Part shown: positions 48,355 through 60,911 of the stretch, in pieces
How the letters are laid out: each line of letters starts with the position of its first letter
How positions within the stretch are numbered: position 1 is the first letter of the stretch
Assembly: GCA_040751755.1 (NCBI GenBank)
Contig: JBFMHC010000015.1
Span: forward strand, 1-64,000
DNA from: PFJX01 sp040751755
GTDB lineage: Bacteria; Pseudomonadota; Gammaproteobacteria; Burkholderiales; Thiobacillaceae
Length of the DNA stretch: 64,000 nt
Direction: 5' to 3'
Notes under the pieces: model-generated
The model's input: the letters and a program-made list of their open reading frames with translations, nothing else
Databases searched by the model: none
What the model was told of the DNA's origin: nothing
Position numbers and translations under genes: made by a program

Positions 48355-48936
48355 ATGCCCTTCAACCTGCCCAACACCCTGACCTGGCTGCGCATCGCCC
48401 TGATCCCGCTGTTCGTGGCGGTGTTCTACCTGCCCGACGGCTGGGTGCCCGCGCACGCCATCAACCTCACCGCCACCGCGCTGTTCCTGCTCGCCTCGGT
48501 GACGGACTGGCTGGACGGCTGGCTGGCGCGGCGCCTGAACCAGATGTCGGCGTTCGGCGCCTTCCTCGACCCGGTCGCCGACAAGCTCATGGTGGCAGCG
48601 GCCCTGATCGTGCTGGTGGACCTCAACCGCGCCAGCGTCGACGTCGCCCTCATCATCATCGGCCGCGAGATCGCCATCACCGCGCTGCGCGAGTGGATGG
48701 CGCGCGTCGGCCAGGCCAAGGAGGTGGCGGTGGCCTTCATCGGCAAGCTCAAGACCACCGCGCAGATGATCGCCATCACCCTGCTGCTCTACCACGACCC
48801 CATCCTCGGCTGGCCGCACACCTTCATCGTCGGCCGCTGGCTGCTCTACCTGGCCGCCGCGCTGACCCTTTGGTCGATGGCGCACTACCTGTTCATGGCC
48901 TGGAAGACCCTGAAAAACCAGCCCGCGGGGAGTTGA
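48355..48936 (+). CDS. pgsA: CDP-diacylglycerol--glycerol-3-phosphate 3-phosphatidyltransferase
   Basis: This 193-residue membrane enzyme makes phosphatidylglycerol phosphate. The CDP-alcohol phosphotransferase motif is complete: DWLDGWLARRL, then GAFLDPVADKL. Four to five membrane helices are predicted. It follows uvrC and precedes tRNA-Gly and tRNA-Cys, an order shared with many Proteobacteria. Confidence 0.96.
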   Translation: MPFNLPNTLTWLRIALIPLFVAVFYLPDGWVPAHAINLTATALFLLASVTDWLDGWLARRLNQMSAFGAFLDPVADKLMVAAALIVLVDLNRASVDVALIIIGREIAITALREWMARVGQAKEVAVAFIGKLKTTAQMIAITLLLYHDPILGWPHTFIVGRWLLYLAAALTLWSMAHYLFMAWKTLKNQPAGS

Positions 48937-48977
48937 CATGCCCCGGGGGCATGGTCATAATGCGCCTCCACTTCGAC

Positions 48978-49053
48978 GCGGGAATAGCTCAGTTGGTAGA
49001 GCGCAACCTTGCCAAGGTTGAGGTCGCGAGTTCGAGCCTCGTTTCCCGCTCCA
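48978..49053 (+). tRNA. tRNA-Gly (anticodon GCC)
   Basis: A 76-nt tRNA with acceptor stem GCGGGAA/TTCCCGC, anticodon loop TTGCCAA, T-loop AGTTCGAGCCT and encoded CCA. It lies 41 bp past pgsA. Confidence 0.96.
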
Positions 49054-49061
49054 GTCAAAAA

Positions 49062-49086
49062 TGGGGAAAGCCAAAAGCTTTCCCCA
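49062..49086. other. Hairpin between tRNA-Gly and tRNA-Cys
   Basis: TGGGGAAAGC (49062-49071) and GCTTTCCCCA (49077-49086) form a perfect 10-bp stem with a CAAAA loop. It has no T-run and probably serves transcript processing. Confidence 0.5.
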
Positions 49087-49119
49087 AATGCTTTCAAGGC
49101 ACCGGTTTCTAAGACGCAC

Positions 49120-49193
49120 GGCGCGTTAGCAAAGCGGTTATGCAGCGGATTGCAAATCCGTTTAGGTCGGTTCGACTCCGGCACGCGCCTCCA
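49120..49193 (+). tRNA. tRNA-Cys (anticodon GCA)
   Basis: A 74-nt tRNA with acceptor stem GGCGCGT/ACGCGCC, anticodon loop TTGCAAA, T-loop GGTTCGACTCC and encoded CCA. Confidence 0.95.
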
Positions 49194-49208
49194 CCCCCCC
49201 ATACCGAA

Positions 49209-49237
49209 AAGCCCGCGCTGACGCGGGCTTTTTCTTT
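49209..49237 (+). terminator. Rho-independent terminator after the tRNA pair
   Basis: AAGCCCGCG (49209-49217) and CGCGGGCTT (49222-49230) with a CTGA loop are followed by a T-rich run. It separates the uvrC-pgsA-tRNA transcript from groES. Confidence 0.88.
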
Positions 49238-49249
49238 TCTCCGGCCGCT

Positions 49250-49305
49250 CTTGAAAACCCCTGTAGGCGCCCCTACCATTGGCACTCGCCAGGGATGAGT
49301 GCTAA
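49250..49305 (+). promoter_or_regulatory. groESL promoter with CIRCE operator
   Basis: TTGAAA (49251-49256) and TACCAT (49274-49279) are 17 bp apart. CTTGAAA followed 13 bp later by CCCCTAC also resembles a sigma-32 promoter. The CIRCE element TTGGCACTC (49279-49287), nine bases, GAGTGCTAA (49297-49305) overlaps the -10 end, so HrcA repression is expected. Confidence 0.9.
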
Positions 49306-49357
49306 CACACATCCCGATGGACCCCTGTTTTCACACGGATTCCTTTAGGAGGAAAGC

Positions 49358-49648
49358 ATGAAAATCCGTCCGTTGCATGACCGCGTCATCGTCAAGCGCA
49401 TGGAAGAAGAGCGCAAGACCGCTTCCGGCATCGTGATCCCCGACACCGCCACCGAAAAACCCGATCAAGGCGAGGTCGTGGCCGTGGGCCCCGGCAAGCG
49501 TGACGACAGCGGCAAGCTGATCGCCATGGATGTGAAGGTGGGCGACCGCGTGTTGTTCGGCAAGTACGCCGGCCAGACCGTCAAGGTCGAAGGCAACGAA
49601 CTCCTCGTCATGCGCGAGGAAGACATCATGGGCGTCGTCGAGAAGTAA
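49358..49648 (+). CDS. groES: Co-chaperonin GroES
   Basis: This 96-residue 10-kDa chaperonin caps GroEL. MKIRPLHDRVIVKR, the mobile loop EERKTASGIVIPDTA and the VGDRVLFGKYAG segment are canonical. AGGAGG precedes the ATG at 49358. groEL follows after 43 bp. Confidence 0.98.
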   Translation: MKIRPLHDRVIVKRMEEERKTASGIVIPDTATEKPDQGEVVAVGPGKRDDSGKLIAMDVKVGDRVLFGKYAGQTVKVEGNELLVMREEDIMGVVEK

Positions 49649-49691
49649 TTCTCCGCCCCACTACGAACCCGAATCCAAGGAGTAAGCAACA

Positions 49692-51335
<1,644 letters not shown>

Positions 51336-51379
51336 TCCGGAATCCCGCCGAACGGACCGGCCTGCCCGGTCCGACACGC

Positions 51380-51406
51380 AAAACCCCGCCGCGGCGGGGT
51401 TTTTTC
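51380..51406 (+). terminator. Rho-independent terminator after groEL
   Basis: AACCCCGCC (51382-51390) and GGCGGGGTT (51393-51401) followed by a T-run ending at 51406. Confidence 0.9.
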
Positions 51407-51480
51407 ATGCCCCGGCCAAACCACGGTCTGGAGTACGGGGCCAGCCGTTATAATTCCGCCGCTAAACACGTGTTGCCGCC

Positions 51481-53217
51481 ATGACCGCCTATTCCGACCC
51501 CAAATCCCATCTCGTCGCCCTGTTCCAGACCGCCGTCAGCCAGATCGCGCCCGAGGCGCGACTGGCGATCGACCTGGACCGGCCGAAGCAGGCCAGCCAC
51601 GGCGACTTCGCCTGCAACGCGGCGATGCAGCTCGCCAAGTCCATGAAGCGCAACCCGCGCGAGGTGGCGCAGGCCCTGCTGGACGCCCTGCCTGCAAGCG
51701 CGATGGTGGCGAAGGCGGAGATCGCCGGCCCCGGCTTCATCAACGTGTTCCTCAAACCCGCCGCCTGGCAGGCCCTGGCCCCGCACGTGCTGCGGGCCGG
51801 CGCCGGCTTCGGGCGCCTCGACCTGGGCAAGGGCGAGAAGATCCAGGTGGAGTTCGTCTCCGCCAACCCCACCGGCCCGCTGCACGTGGGCCACGGCCGC
51901 GGCGCGGCCTTCGGCGCCAGCCTCGCCAACGTGCTGGAGGCGGCCGGCTACGACGTGCACCGGGAGTATTACGTCAACGACGCGGGCCGGCAGATGGACA
52001 TCCTCGCCGTCTCCACCTGGTTGCGCTACCTGGAGCTGTGCAACGAGTTCGTGCCCTTCCCCGGCAACGCCTACCAGGGCGGCTACGTGCGCACCATGGC
52101 CGACAGCATCTACGCCCTGCACGGCGAGCGCTACAAGCGCAGCGCCGCCGAGGTCACGCACAAGGTGCCGGACGCCGCCAGCCAGCCCGAGGAGCACCTC
52201 GACGCCCTGATCGCAAACGCCAAGCAGCTGCTCGGCGCGGACTACGGCTACATCCACGGCACCGCCCTGGAGGAGCAACTGGGCGACGGCCGCAACGACC
52301 TGACCGAGTTCGGCGTGGTGTTCGACACCTGGTTCTCGGAGAAGACCCTGCACGAGTCCGGCATGATCGACCGCGCCGTGGAGGCCCTGCAGAGGCACGG
52401 CCACCTCTACGAACAGGATGGCGCCCTGTGGTTCCGCTCCACCGGCTTCGGTGACGAGAAGGACCGCGTGGTGCGGCGCGACAACGGCATCTACACCTAC
52501 TTCGCCGCCGACATCGCCTACCACCTGAACAAGTTCGAGCGCGGCTTCTCGCGCGTCATCGACGTCTGGGGCGCCGACCACCACGGCTACATCCCGCGTG
52601 TGAAGGGCGCGCTCACCGCCGCCGGCATGGACGCGGAGCGCCTGGTGGTCGCCCTGGTGCAGTTCGCGGTGCTCTACCGCAACGGCCAGAAGGCCTCCAT
52701 GTCCACCCGCGCCGGCGAGTACGTGACCCTGCGCGACCTGCGCGCCGAGGTGGGCAACGACGCCGCGCGCTTCTTCTACGTGCTGCGCAAGTCCGACCAG
52801 CATCTGGACTTCGACCTCGACCTGGCGAAGAGCCAGAGCAACGACAACCCGGTGTACTACATCCAGTACGCCCACGCCCGCGTCTCCAGCGTGCTCAACA
52901 GCTGGGGTGGCCTGGAGGCGGACCTGCTGGACGCCGACGTGGCCCGCCTGGAACACCCGCAGGAGATCGCGCTGCTCAAGCGCCTGGCCGAATATCCCGA
53001 GATCGTCGCCGCCGCGGCACGCGACTACGCCCCGCACCTGGTCGCCTACTACCTCAAGGACCTCGCCGCCGACCTGCACGGCCTGTACGTCGCCTGCCAG
53101 TTCCTGGTGGAGGATGAAGCGCTGAAGAACGCGCGCCTGCTGCTGATCGCCGCCACCCGCCAGGTCCTGCGCGAGGGCCTGCGCATGCTGGGCGTCTCCG
53201 CGCCGGAGAAGATGTAA
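51481..53217 (+). CDS. argS: Arginyl-tRNA synthetase
   Basis: This 578-residue class I synthetase charges tRNA-Arg. The HIGH motif reads HVGHG in NPTGPLHVGHGRG, the N-terminal Add1 domain covers residues 1-110, and the anticodon-binding DALR domain is C-terminal. The KMSKS motif is replaced by the family's KASMSTRAGEY. The SPOR gene follows after 4 bp. Confidence 0.96.
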   Translation: MTAYSDPKSHLVALFQTAVSQIAPEARLAIDLDRPKQASHGDFACNAAMQLAKSMKRNPREVAQALLDALPASAMVAKAEIAGPGFINVFLKPAAWQALAPHVLRAGAGFGRLDLGKGEKIQVEFVSANPTGPLHVGHGRGAAFGASLANVLEAAGYDVHREYYVNDAGRQMDILAVSTWLRYLELCNEFVPFPGNAYQGGYVRTMADSIYALHGERYKRSAAEVTHKVPDAASQPEEHLDALIANAKQLLGADYGYIHGTALEEQLGDGRNDLTEFGVVFDTWFSEKTLHESGMIDRAVEALQRHGHLYEQDGALWFRSTGFGDEKDRVVRRDNGIYTYFAADIAYHLNKFERGFSRVIDVWGADHHGYIPRVKGALTAAGMDAERLVVALVQFAVLYRNGQKASMSTRAGEYVTLRDLRAEVGNDAARFFYVLRKSDQHLDFDLDLAKSQSNDNPVYYIQYAHARVSSVLNSWGGLEADLLDADVARLEHPQEIALLKRLAEYPEIVAAAARDYAPHLVAYYLKDLAADLHGLYVACQFLVEDEALKNARLLLIAATRQVLREGLRMLGVSAPEKM

Positions 53218-53221
53218 CCCG

Positions 53222-53884
53222 ATGGGGCGACGCGAAGGCAAGCCGGCCCGGCGCGATGCCGGCCAAGCCGCCCGCAAGGGGGGTGGCATGTTCACCGGCC
53301 TGTTGATCGGCCTCGGCATCGGCATGGCCACGGCGGCCGCACTGGCCTGGTACTTCAACATGGGCAGCGCCTCGCTCAAGCCGGTGGAGGCCAGACCCGA
53401 GCCGCCCAAGGCCACCCCGCCCGCCCGCCAGGCCGAAGCGCCGAGGAGTGAAGCGACGCAAGCGGCCGAAGTGGCCGAGGCACCGGCGCCGGCCACGCAG
53501 CCCCCCGCCCCGCAGGCCAGGCCGAAAGCCGCACCGCCCACGCAAGCCGCCGCCGCGCCGAAGCCGCGCATCAACTACACCTTCTACGGCATCCTGCCCG
53601 GCGACGAACCCGCCACCCCGGTCGAGCCCGCGCCGTCCAAGGAGACCTGGTGGCTGCAGGTGGCCGCCCTGAGCGACCGGGCGAAGGCCGAACAGATCCG
53701 CGCCAAGCTGGTCATGCTCAACCTGCGCGCCAGCACGCAGAAGATCGACAACAAGGGTCAACCGCTCTATCGCATCCGCGTTGGTCCCTACAAGCGTGAG
53801 GACGACGCCTTCGGCGACCTGGACACGCTCAGCGAGAACAATTTCTACGCACGCCTTCTCAAAGACACCGGCAATTCACAGTAA
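53222..53884 (+). CDS. SPOR-domain membrane protein (FtsN-like)
   Basis: This 220-residue protein has a short cytosolic N-terminus, one membrane helix (GMFTGLLIGLGIGMATAAALAWYF), a long Pro/Ala linker, and a C-terminal SPOR domain (WLQVAALSDRAKAEQIRAKLV, YRIRVGPYKREDDA) that binds septal peptidoglycan. It has the layout of FtsN, placed between argS and dsbA as in many betaproteobacteria. A role in division is likely but FtsN identity is not proven by the short conserved part. Confidence 0.88.
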   Translation: MGRREGKPARRDAGQAARKGGGMFTGLLIGLGIGMATAAALAWYFNMGSASLKPVEARPEPPKATPPARQAEAPRSEATQAAEVAEAPAPATQPPAPQARPKAAPPTQAAAAPKPRINYTFYGILPGDEPATPVEPAPSKETWWLQVAALSDRAKAEQIRAKLVMLNLRASTQKIDNKGQPLYRIRVGPYKREDDAFGDLDTLSENNFYARLLKDTGNSQ

Positions 53885-53894
53885 GGAGCCTTCC

Positions 53895-54536
53895 ATGCGC
53901 AAGCTTGTCGCCGCCCTCGGCCTGACCCTGCCGCTGCTCGTCGGCACCCCCACCGCCTCTGCCGTCGATGCCGGCATCGACTACCTCGAGGTCAGCCCCA
54001 AACAGCGCACCGACGTCAAACCGCAGCAGGTCGAGGTGCTGGAATTCTTCTGGTATCGCTGCCCCCACTACTACAAACTCGAGCCGGAGCTCAACGCCTG
54101 GGCCAAAAAGCTGCCCGCCAACGTGGTGCTGCGGCGCGTGCCCGGCATCCTCAACGACAGCTGGGTGCCCCTGACCAAGGCCTACTACGCGCTGGAGGCG
54201 GTCGGCCTGGTGGAGAAACTGCACGGCGAGGCATTCAAGGCCATCCACGAGCAGGGCATCGACCTCAACAACCCGCAGGTCTTCCTCGACTGGGCCGCCG
54301 GCAAGGGCGCGGATCGCAAGCAGTTGGAGGCCGCCTACAACTCCTTCGGCGTCAACAGCAAGGTCATGCGCGCCAAGCAGTTGACGCAGGCCTACAAGCT
54401 CACCGGCGTGCCCGGCTTCGCCGTCGACGGCAAGTACACCACCTCCGCCTACATGACCGGCAGCCACGCCAAGCTGTTCGAGGCCCTGGACGAGCTCATC
54501 GCCAAGGAACTCAAGGCGAAGGGCCAGAAACGCTGA
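53895..54536 (+). CDS. dsbA: DsbA-like periplasmic protein lacking the second active-site Cys
   Basis: This 213-residue protein has a signal peptide (MRKLVAALGLTLPLLVGTPTASA) and the whole DsbA thioredoxin fold with helical insert, including VEVLEFFWYRCPHYYKLEP and the cis-Pro loop GVPGFAV. The usual CPHC active site reads CPHY: Cys56 is present, but position 59 is Tyr (TAC). No other Cys exists in the mature protein, so a normal disulfide cannot form. A single-base change from TGC to TAC would explain it. It may be a recent mutation, a sequencing error, or a monothiol variant. AAGGAG precedes the start. Confidence 0.85.
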   Translation: MRKLVAALGLTLPLLVGTPTASAVDAGIDYLEVSPKQRTDVKPQQVEVLEFFWYRCPHYYKLEPELNAWAKKLPANVVLRRVPGILNDSWVPLTKAYYALEAVGLVEKLHGEAFKAIHEQGIDLNNPQVFLDWAAGKGADRKQLEAAYNSFGVNSKVMRAKQLTQAYKLTGVPGFAVDGKYTTSAYMTGSHAKLFEALDELIAKELKAKGQKR

Positions 54537-54544
54537 CCCTCCCC

Positions 54545-54629
54545 GCCCGGATGGTGAAATTGGTAGACACAAGGGACTTAAAATCCCTCGGCGCAAGCCG
54601 TACCGGTTCGATCCCGGTTCCGGGCACCA
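54545..54629 (+). tRNA. tRNA-Leu (anticodon TAA)
   Basis: An 85-nt class II tRNA with acceptor stem GCCCGGA/TCCGGGC, anticodon loop CTTAAAA (TAA), T-loop GGTTCGATCCC and encoded CCA. It lies 8 bp past the dsbA stop. Confidence 0.96.
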
Positions 54630-54656
54630 CCCGATAGTCCAACCGCCCGCCCGCGC

Positions 54657-55211
54657 TCAGAACGACGGCGGGCTGCAGGAACTGACCAAAGTGCAGGGCT
54701 GCGCGCCGACGGTGCGGAAGCGGTGCGGCTGGCGGCTGTTGAAGTAGTAGGCGTCGCCGGGGCCGAGGATGCGGGTCAGCTCGCCCACCGTCACCTCCAG
54801 CTGGCCGCTCAGGATCACCCCGCCCTCCTCGCCCTCGTGGCGCAGCATCAGGGTGCCGGTGTCGGCACCCGGCTCGTAACGCTCGAACAATATCTGCAGC
54901 ACGTGACCGAGGCGCGCCGCGCCGATCTGGCGGTAGGAGATGCCCTCGCCGCCGCTGATCTCGGTGAGGTCGGCGGCGCGGTAGAAGACCTCGCTCTCGG
55001 CCGGCGGCAGCTCATCCGAGAAGAACTCCGCCAGGGTCATGGGGATGCCGGCGAGGATGCGCTTCAGGGCGCTCACCGAGGGGCTGGTCCGCCCGGATTC
55101 GATCAGCGAGATGGTGGCGTGCGCCACCCCCGCGCGTTTCGCCAGGGCGCGCTGCGACAGCTGATGGCGCAGGCGCACCAGGCGCAGCCGGAACCCCACT
55201 TCCTGATCCAT
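54657..55211 (-). CDS. XRE-cupin transcriptional regulator (PuuR-like)
   Basis: This 184-residue regulator has an N-terminal helix-turn-helix (LVRLRHQLSQRALAKRAGVAHATISLIESGRTSPSVSALKRIL region, about residues 8-50) and a C-terminal cupin ligand domain (residues about 100-180; GEEGGVILSGQLEV, LGPGDAYYFNS, PHRFRTVG). This layout is that of PuuR and similar polyamine- or amino-acid-responsive repressors. It is divergent from the aminotransferase-mmsA operon across a 154-bp gap, which makes that operon its most likely target. Confidence 0.88.
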   Translation of the reverse strand: MDQEVGFRLRLVRLRHQLSQRALAKRAGVAHATISLIESGRTSPSVSALKRILAGIPMTLAEFFSDELPPAESEVFYRAADLTEISGGEGISYRQIGAARLGHVLQILFERYEPGADTGTLMLRHEGEEGGVILSGQLEVTVGELTRILGPGDAYYFNSRQPHRFRTVGAQPCTLVSSCSPPSF

Positions 55212-55365
55212 GTTCGACCCCGTTTGTTAATGGCGTTAAACATTCAATAACACTCGCGCCGGCGACTCAAGCAGAAACATGGGGTTAAGCCGCGCGAGAT
55301 ACAGACTTGACTGCAATTCCTGAACGTTCCGACACTGCCAGCCGTCATCGCACCCGGAGCGCCCC
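55212..55365. promoter_or_regulatory. Divergent control region of the XRE-cupin regulator and the aminotransferase
   Basis: An AT-rich segment at 55222-55250 contains an imperfect dyad, GTTTGTTAA and GTTAAAC, which may be the regulator's binding site. TTGACT (55307-55312) is a good -35 for the plus strand, with a weak GACACT 18 bp on. Confidence 0.4.
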
Positions 55366-58310
<2,945 letters not shown>

Positions 58311-58316
58311 GGGGGG

Positions 58317-58347
58317 CACTTCCTGCCCGCTTTGGGGGCAGGAAGTG
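58317..58347 (+). terminator. Hairpin after mmsA
   Basis: CACTTCCTGCCC (58317-58328) and GGGCAGGAAGTG (58336-58347) form a perfect 12-bp stem with a 7-base loop. The T-run is absent, so it may act as a rho-assisted terminator or mRNA end. Confidence 0.6.
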
Positions 58348-58392
58348 GGGCAAGTTCACTTTATGGCTTCAGCACGCCTTGAATTCGAGGTT

Positions 58393-58845
58393 TCAGTTTT
58401 CAATGCGTTTGCTGTAGGCAAGGAAAAGATCATCCCTGACCCATCCCAAGGATTCGTAGACGGCCTGTGCGGGAAGATTTGTCCGGGCCGTCGTGAGGTC
58501 CATCCTGGCCATGCCGTGCTCGGTGGCAATCCGCTCGGCAGCGTGCAGCAGGACTTTGGCGACACCTGAACGTCTGGCTTCCTGGATCACGAACAAATCG
58601 TAAAGCGCATAGATCGGCTTTGCCTCGACGGAGCAGAAGCTGGGATACAGCTGGCAGAAACCGTTCACCCGCCCGGTTTCGTCCGCGGACAGGACGATGA
58701 CAGACTCGTTGTTCTGGATGCGGTCGCGGATAAACCGTGTGGCCAAGTCCAGGTTCGGTGGTTGTTCATAGAACTGCCGGTACGCATCGAAGAGTTGCGC
58801 AATGACATCGAGGTCATCCATCCCTGCGACTCGGGCCGTGTTCAT
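58393..58845 (-). CDS. GNAT-family N-acetyltransferase
   Basis: This 150-residue protein has the acetyl-CoA-binding core of GNAT enzymes: LYDLFVIQEARRSGVAKVLLHAAE (motif A, with the loop ARRSGVAK) and NLPAQAVYESLGWVRD (motif B). The start at 58845 removes an upstream extension that overlaps the next gene. GC content is lower than the flanks. The substrate is unknown. Confidence 0.85.
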   Translation of the reverse strand: MNTARVAGMDDLDVIAQLFDAYRQFYEQPPNLDLATRFIRDRIQNNESVIVLSADETGRVNGFCQLYPSFCSVEAKPIYALYDLFVIQEARRSGVAKVLLHAAERIATEHGMARMDLTTARTNLPAQAVYESLGWVRDDLFLAYSKRIEN

Positions 58846-58888
58846 GATGAACTGCTGTCGCTGTCGCCCACGATATTCGTCGGCCCGG

Positions 58889-59158
58889 TTACTCGCCGAA
58901 CTCTTCCGTCGTGCGGACGGCCTGGGGACATTGCTCATCCAGGGAATGACGGTATCTGATGCAACCGCGCATGAACTGCGGCCAGTCCGGCACCTCCGGA
59001 ACCTGCATCGTTTTCTCGGGAAGCAACGCCCACAGGTCCGGATGGTGCCAGCACAGATCGTGGCCAGTACAGTCCCGATGCGCACGAATCCCCGCCCGGA
59101 GTCTTTTGATCTCGTCGATCAATTGCTCGCGGGACATCTCATCAATATCGTCATCCAT
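58889..59158 (-). CDS. Conserved small protein, unknown function
   Basis: This 89-residue acidic protein starts at ATG 59158 with an excellent AAAGGAGG site eight bases upstream. It opens with a helical stretch (MDDDIDEMSREQLIDEIKRL) followed by a Cys/His/Trp-rich segment (HRDCTGHDLCWHHPDLWALL) that could bind a metal. I know of no function. It shares the lower GC and strand of the GNAT gene 43 bp downstream, so the pair may have arrived together. Confidence 0.72.
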   Translation of the reverse strand: MDDDIDEMSREQLIDEIKRLRAGIRAHRDCTGHDLCWHHPDLWALLPEKTMQVPEVPDWPQFMRGCIRYRHSLDEQCPQAVRTTEEFGE

Positions 59159-59195
59159 GTTCGGGCCCTCCTTTGTCGACACCGGTTCGCCGGCC

Positions 59196-59528
59196 TCAAT
59201 CAATCGCGCTGCCGGACCACAGATTGATCACCAGCACCCCTGCCAGGATCAGCCCGATGCCGATGATCGCCGGGGTATCCAGGCTCTGCTTGAAGTAGAA
59301 GAAGCCGATCAGTGCGAGGAGGACGATGCCCACGCCCGACCACACGGCGTAGACGATGCCGACCGGGATGGTACGCAGGGTGAGCGAGAGCAGGTAGAAG
59401 GACACCGCGTAGCTCACCACCACCACCAGCGAGGGCAACAGGCGCGTGAAGCCCTCGGCGGACTTGAGGGCGCTGGTGCCGATCACCTCGGTGACGATGG
59501 CGATGCCCAGGTAGAGCCAGTTGTGCAT
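59196..59528 (-). CDS. Small multidrug resistance (SMR) transporter
   Basis: This 110-residue protein has four membrane helices. The essential Glu of helix 1 is in YLGIAIVTEVIGTSALK, and VVVVSYAVSFYLLSLTLRTIPVGIVYAVWSGVG is the SMR signature region. It looks like EmrE rather than Gdx/SugE because of SYAVSFYLL and GIVYAVWSG. It begins 11 bp after the glnT-like stop and could be part of that operon. Its cargo could be cationic drugs or polyamines; the context favours neither with certainty. Confidence 0.9.
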   Translation of the reverse strand: MHNWLYLGIAIVTEVIGTSALKSAEGFTRLLPSLVVVVSYAVSFYLLSLTLRTIPVGIVYAVWSGVGIVLLALIGFFYFKQSLDTPAIIGIGLILAGVLVINLWSGSAID

Positions 59529-59539
59529 GGCGGGCGGCG

Positions 59540-60910
59540 TCAGGGCCAGGTGAGGTAGCGCCGGTATTCCCAGTCGCTCACCGAGCGGCAGTAGTCCACC
59601 CACTCCGGGCGCTTGGTGGCGAGGAACTCGGCGACGAAGTCGGCGCCGATCGCCTCGCCCAGCGCAGCATCGGCCGCCAGGGCGTCCAGGGCCTCGCCCA
59701 GGGTCTGCGGCAGGGTGGCCACACCGCGCTCGGCGAAGTGTTCCTCCGGCCACTCGTACAGGTCCTCGTCGATCGGCGCCGGGGCCTGCAGGCCCTGCTC
59801 CACGCCATCGAGCATGGCGGCGATGGCGGAGGCGAGCGCCAGGTAGATGTTGCAGCTGCCGTCGGTGAGCCGGAACTCGATGCGCCCGCCGGTGACGCGC
59901 GCCACCGTGGTGCGGTTGTTGTCGCCCCAGGCGATGTGCGCGGGCGCCCAGGTGGTGCCGGAGAGCGAGCGCCCCACCACCAGGCGCTTGTAGGAGTTGA
60001 CGCTGGGGGCGTGCAGGGCGGCCAGGGCCGGGCCGTGCGCGAGCAGGCCGGCGATGCACTGGCGGCCGGTTTCCGACAGACCGTGGGAGTCGGTCTGGTC
60101 GGCCATCACCGCGCGGCCGTCCCGGTCGCTCAGGGACAGGTGCATGTGCAGGCCGCTGCCCGGCCGGTCGGCGAAGGGCTTGGGCATCAGGCTGAACAGC
60201 AGCCCCGCCTCCTCGGCGATGTGGTGCGCCGCCATCTTGAACAGGATGAAGCGGTCCGCCGCCGTGAGGGCGTCGGCGTAGTGGTAGTTGAGCTCGTACT
60301 GGCCGCTGGCGTCCTCGTGGTCGATCTGGAACACGTCGAAGCCGCAGGCGTCCAGGCCCTGCTCCATGCGCCGCAGCACCTCGCGCACGCGCGCCATCGC
60401 CTTGAGGTCGTAGGAGGGCTTGTCCAGGCCGTCCTGCGCGTCGCTCGGCACCGGGCGGCCCATCCCGTCCTGGTGGACGAGGAAGAACTCCGGCTCGATG
60501 CCGACGTTGAGGGTCCAGCCTCGCTGGGCCAGGCGCGCGATCTGGCGCTTCAACAGGCGGCGCGAGCAGCGGCCGAAGGGCTCGCCCGCGACCACGCCGT
60601 CGCAGGCGATGCGCGCGTAGCCCGGCATCCATGGCAGGGCCTGCAGGGTGTCGAGGTCGCCGCGCCCGTAGAACTCGGAGCTCGCGCCATTGCGCGGCAG
60701 GCCCAGGCCCCAGATGGACGGGCCGGCGAAACCGACGCCCGCGCCGACGATGTCGTCGAGGTGGGCGAGCGGGATGTACTTGCCCTTGGCCGAGCCGTGG
60801 ATGTCCACGAACTGGGCGATCACCGTGTGCACGCCGGCCTCTGCGAGACGCTGGCGCGCGGCCTCGACCGCCTGGGCGAAGGGCTGCATGGCGGCAGTGG
60901 GAGCATTCAT
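59540..60910 (-). CDS. glnT: Glutamine-synthetase-like ligase (GlnT/PuuA-type)
   Basis: This 456-residue protein has the glutamine synthetase fold: an N-terminal beta-grasp part and a catalytic part with GIEPEFFL, the DHEDASGQYELNYHYADAL metal ligands, the SGLHMHLSLSD segment and the NRTTVARVTGGRIEFRLTDG core. It is divergent from nitrogen-assimilating GlnA and lacks the adenylylation motif. Type III glutamate-ammonia ligases and gamma-glutamylputrescine synthetases are the closest known roles. It lies 1 bp after gabT and with a puuC-like gene, so a gamma-glutamyl-amine role is plausible. Confidence 0.85.
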   Translation of the reverse strand: MNAPTAAMQPFAQAVEAARQRLAEAGVHTVIAQFVDIHGSAKGKYIPLAHLDDIVGAGVGFAGPSIWGLGLPRNGASSEFYGRGDLDTLQALPWMPGYARIACDGVVAGEPFGRCSRRLLKRQIARLAQRGWTLNVGIEPEFFLVHQDGMGRPVPSDAQDGLDKPSYDLKAMARVREVLRRMEQGLDACGFDVFQIDHEDASGQYELNYHYADALTAADRFILFKMAAHHIAEEAGLLFSLMPKPFADRPGSGLHMHLSLSDRDGRAVMADQTDSHGLSETGRQCIAGLLAHGPALAALHAPSVNSYKRLVVGRSLSGTTWAPAHIAWGDNNRTTVARVTGGRIEFRLTDGSCNIYLALASAIAAMLDGVEQGLQAPAPIDEDLYEWPEEHFAERGVATLPQTLGEALDALAADAALGEAIGADFVAEFLATKRPEWVDYCRSVSDWEYRRYLTWP

Positions 60911-60911
60911 G

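Noticed and set aside
45298..48939. A 1213-codon open frame on the minus strand across DUF2863, UDG, uvrC and pgsA
   Set aside because: It is antisense to several well-recognised genes, and its His/Gln/Ala/Gly-rich translation is a typical mirror of high-GC coding sequence.
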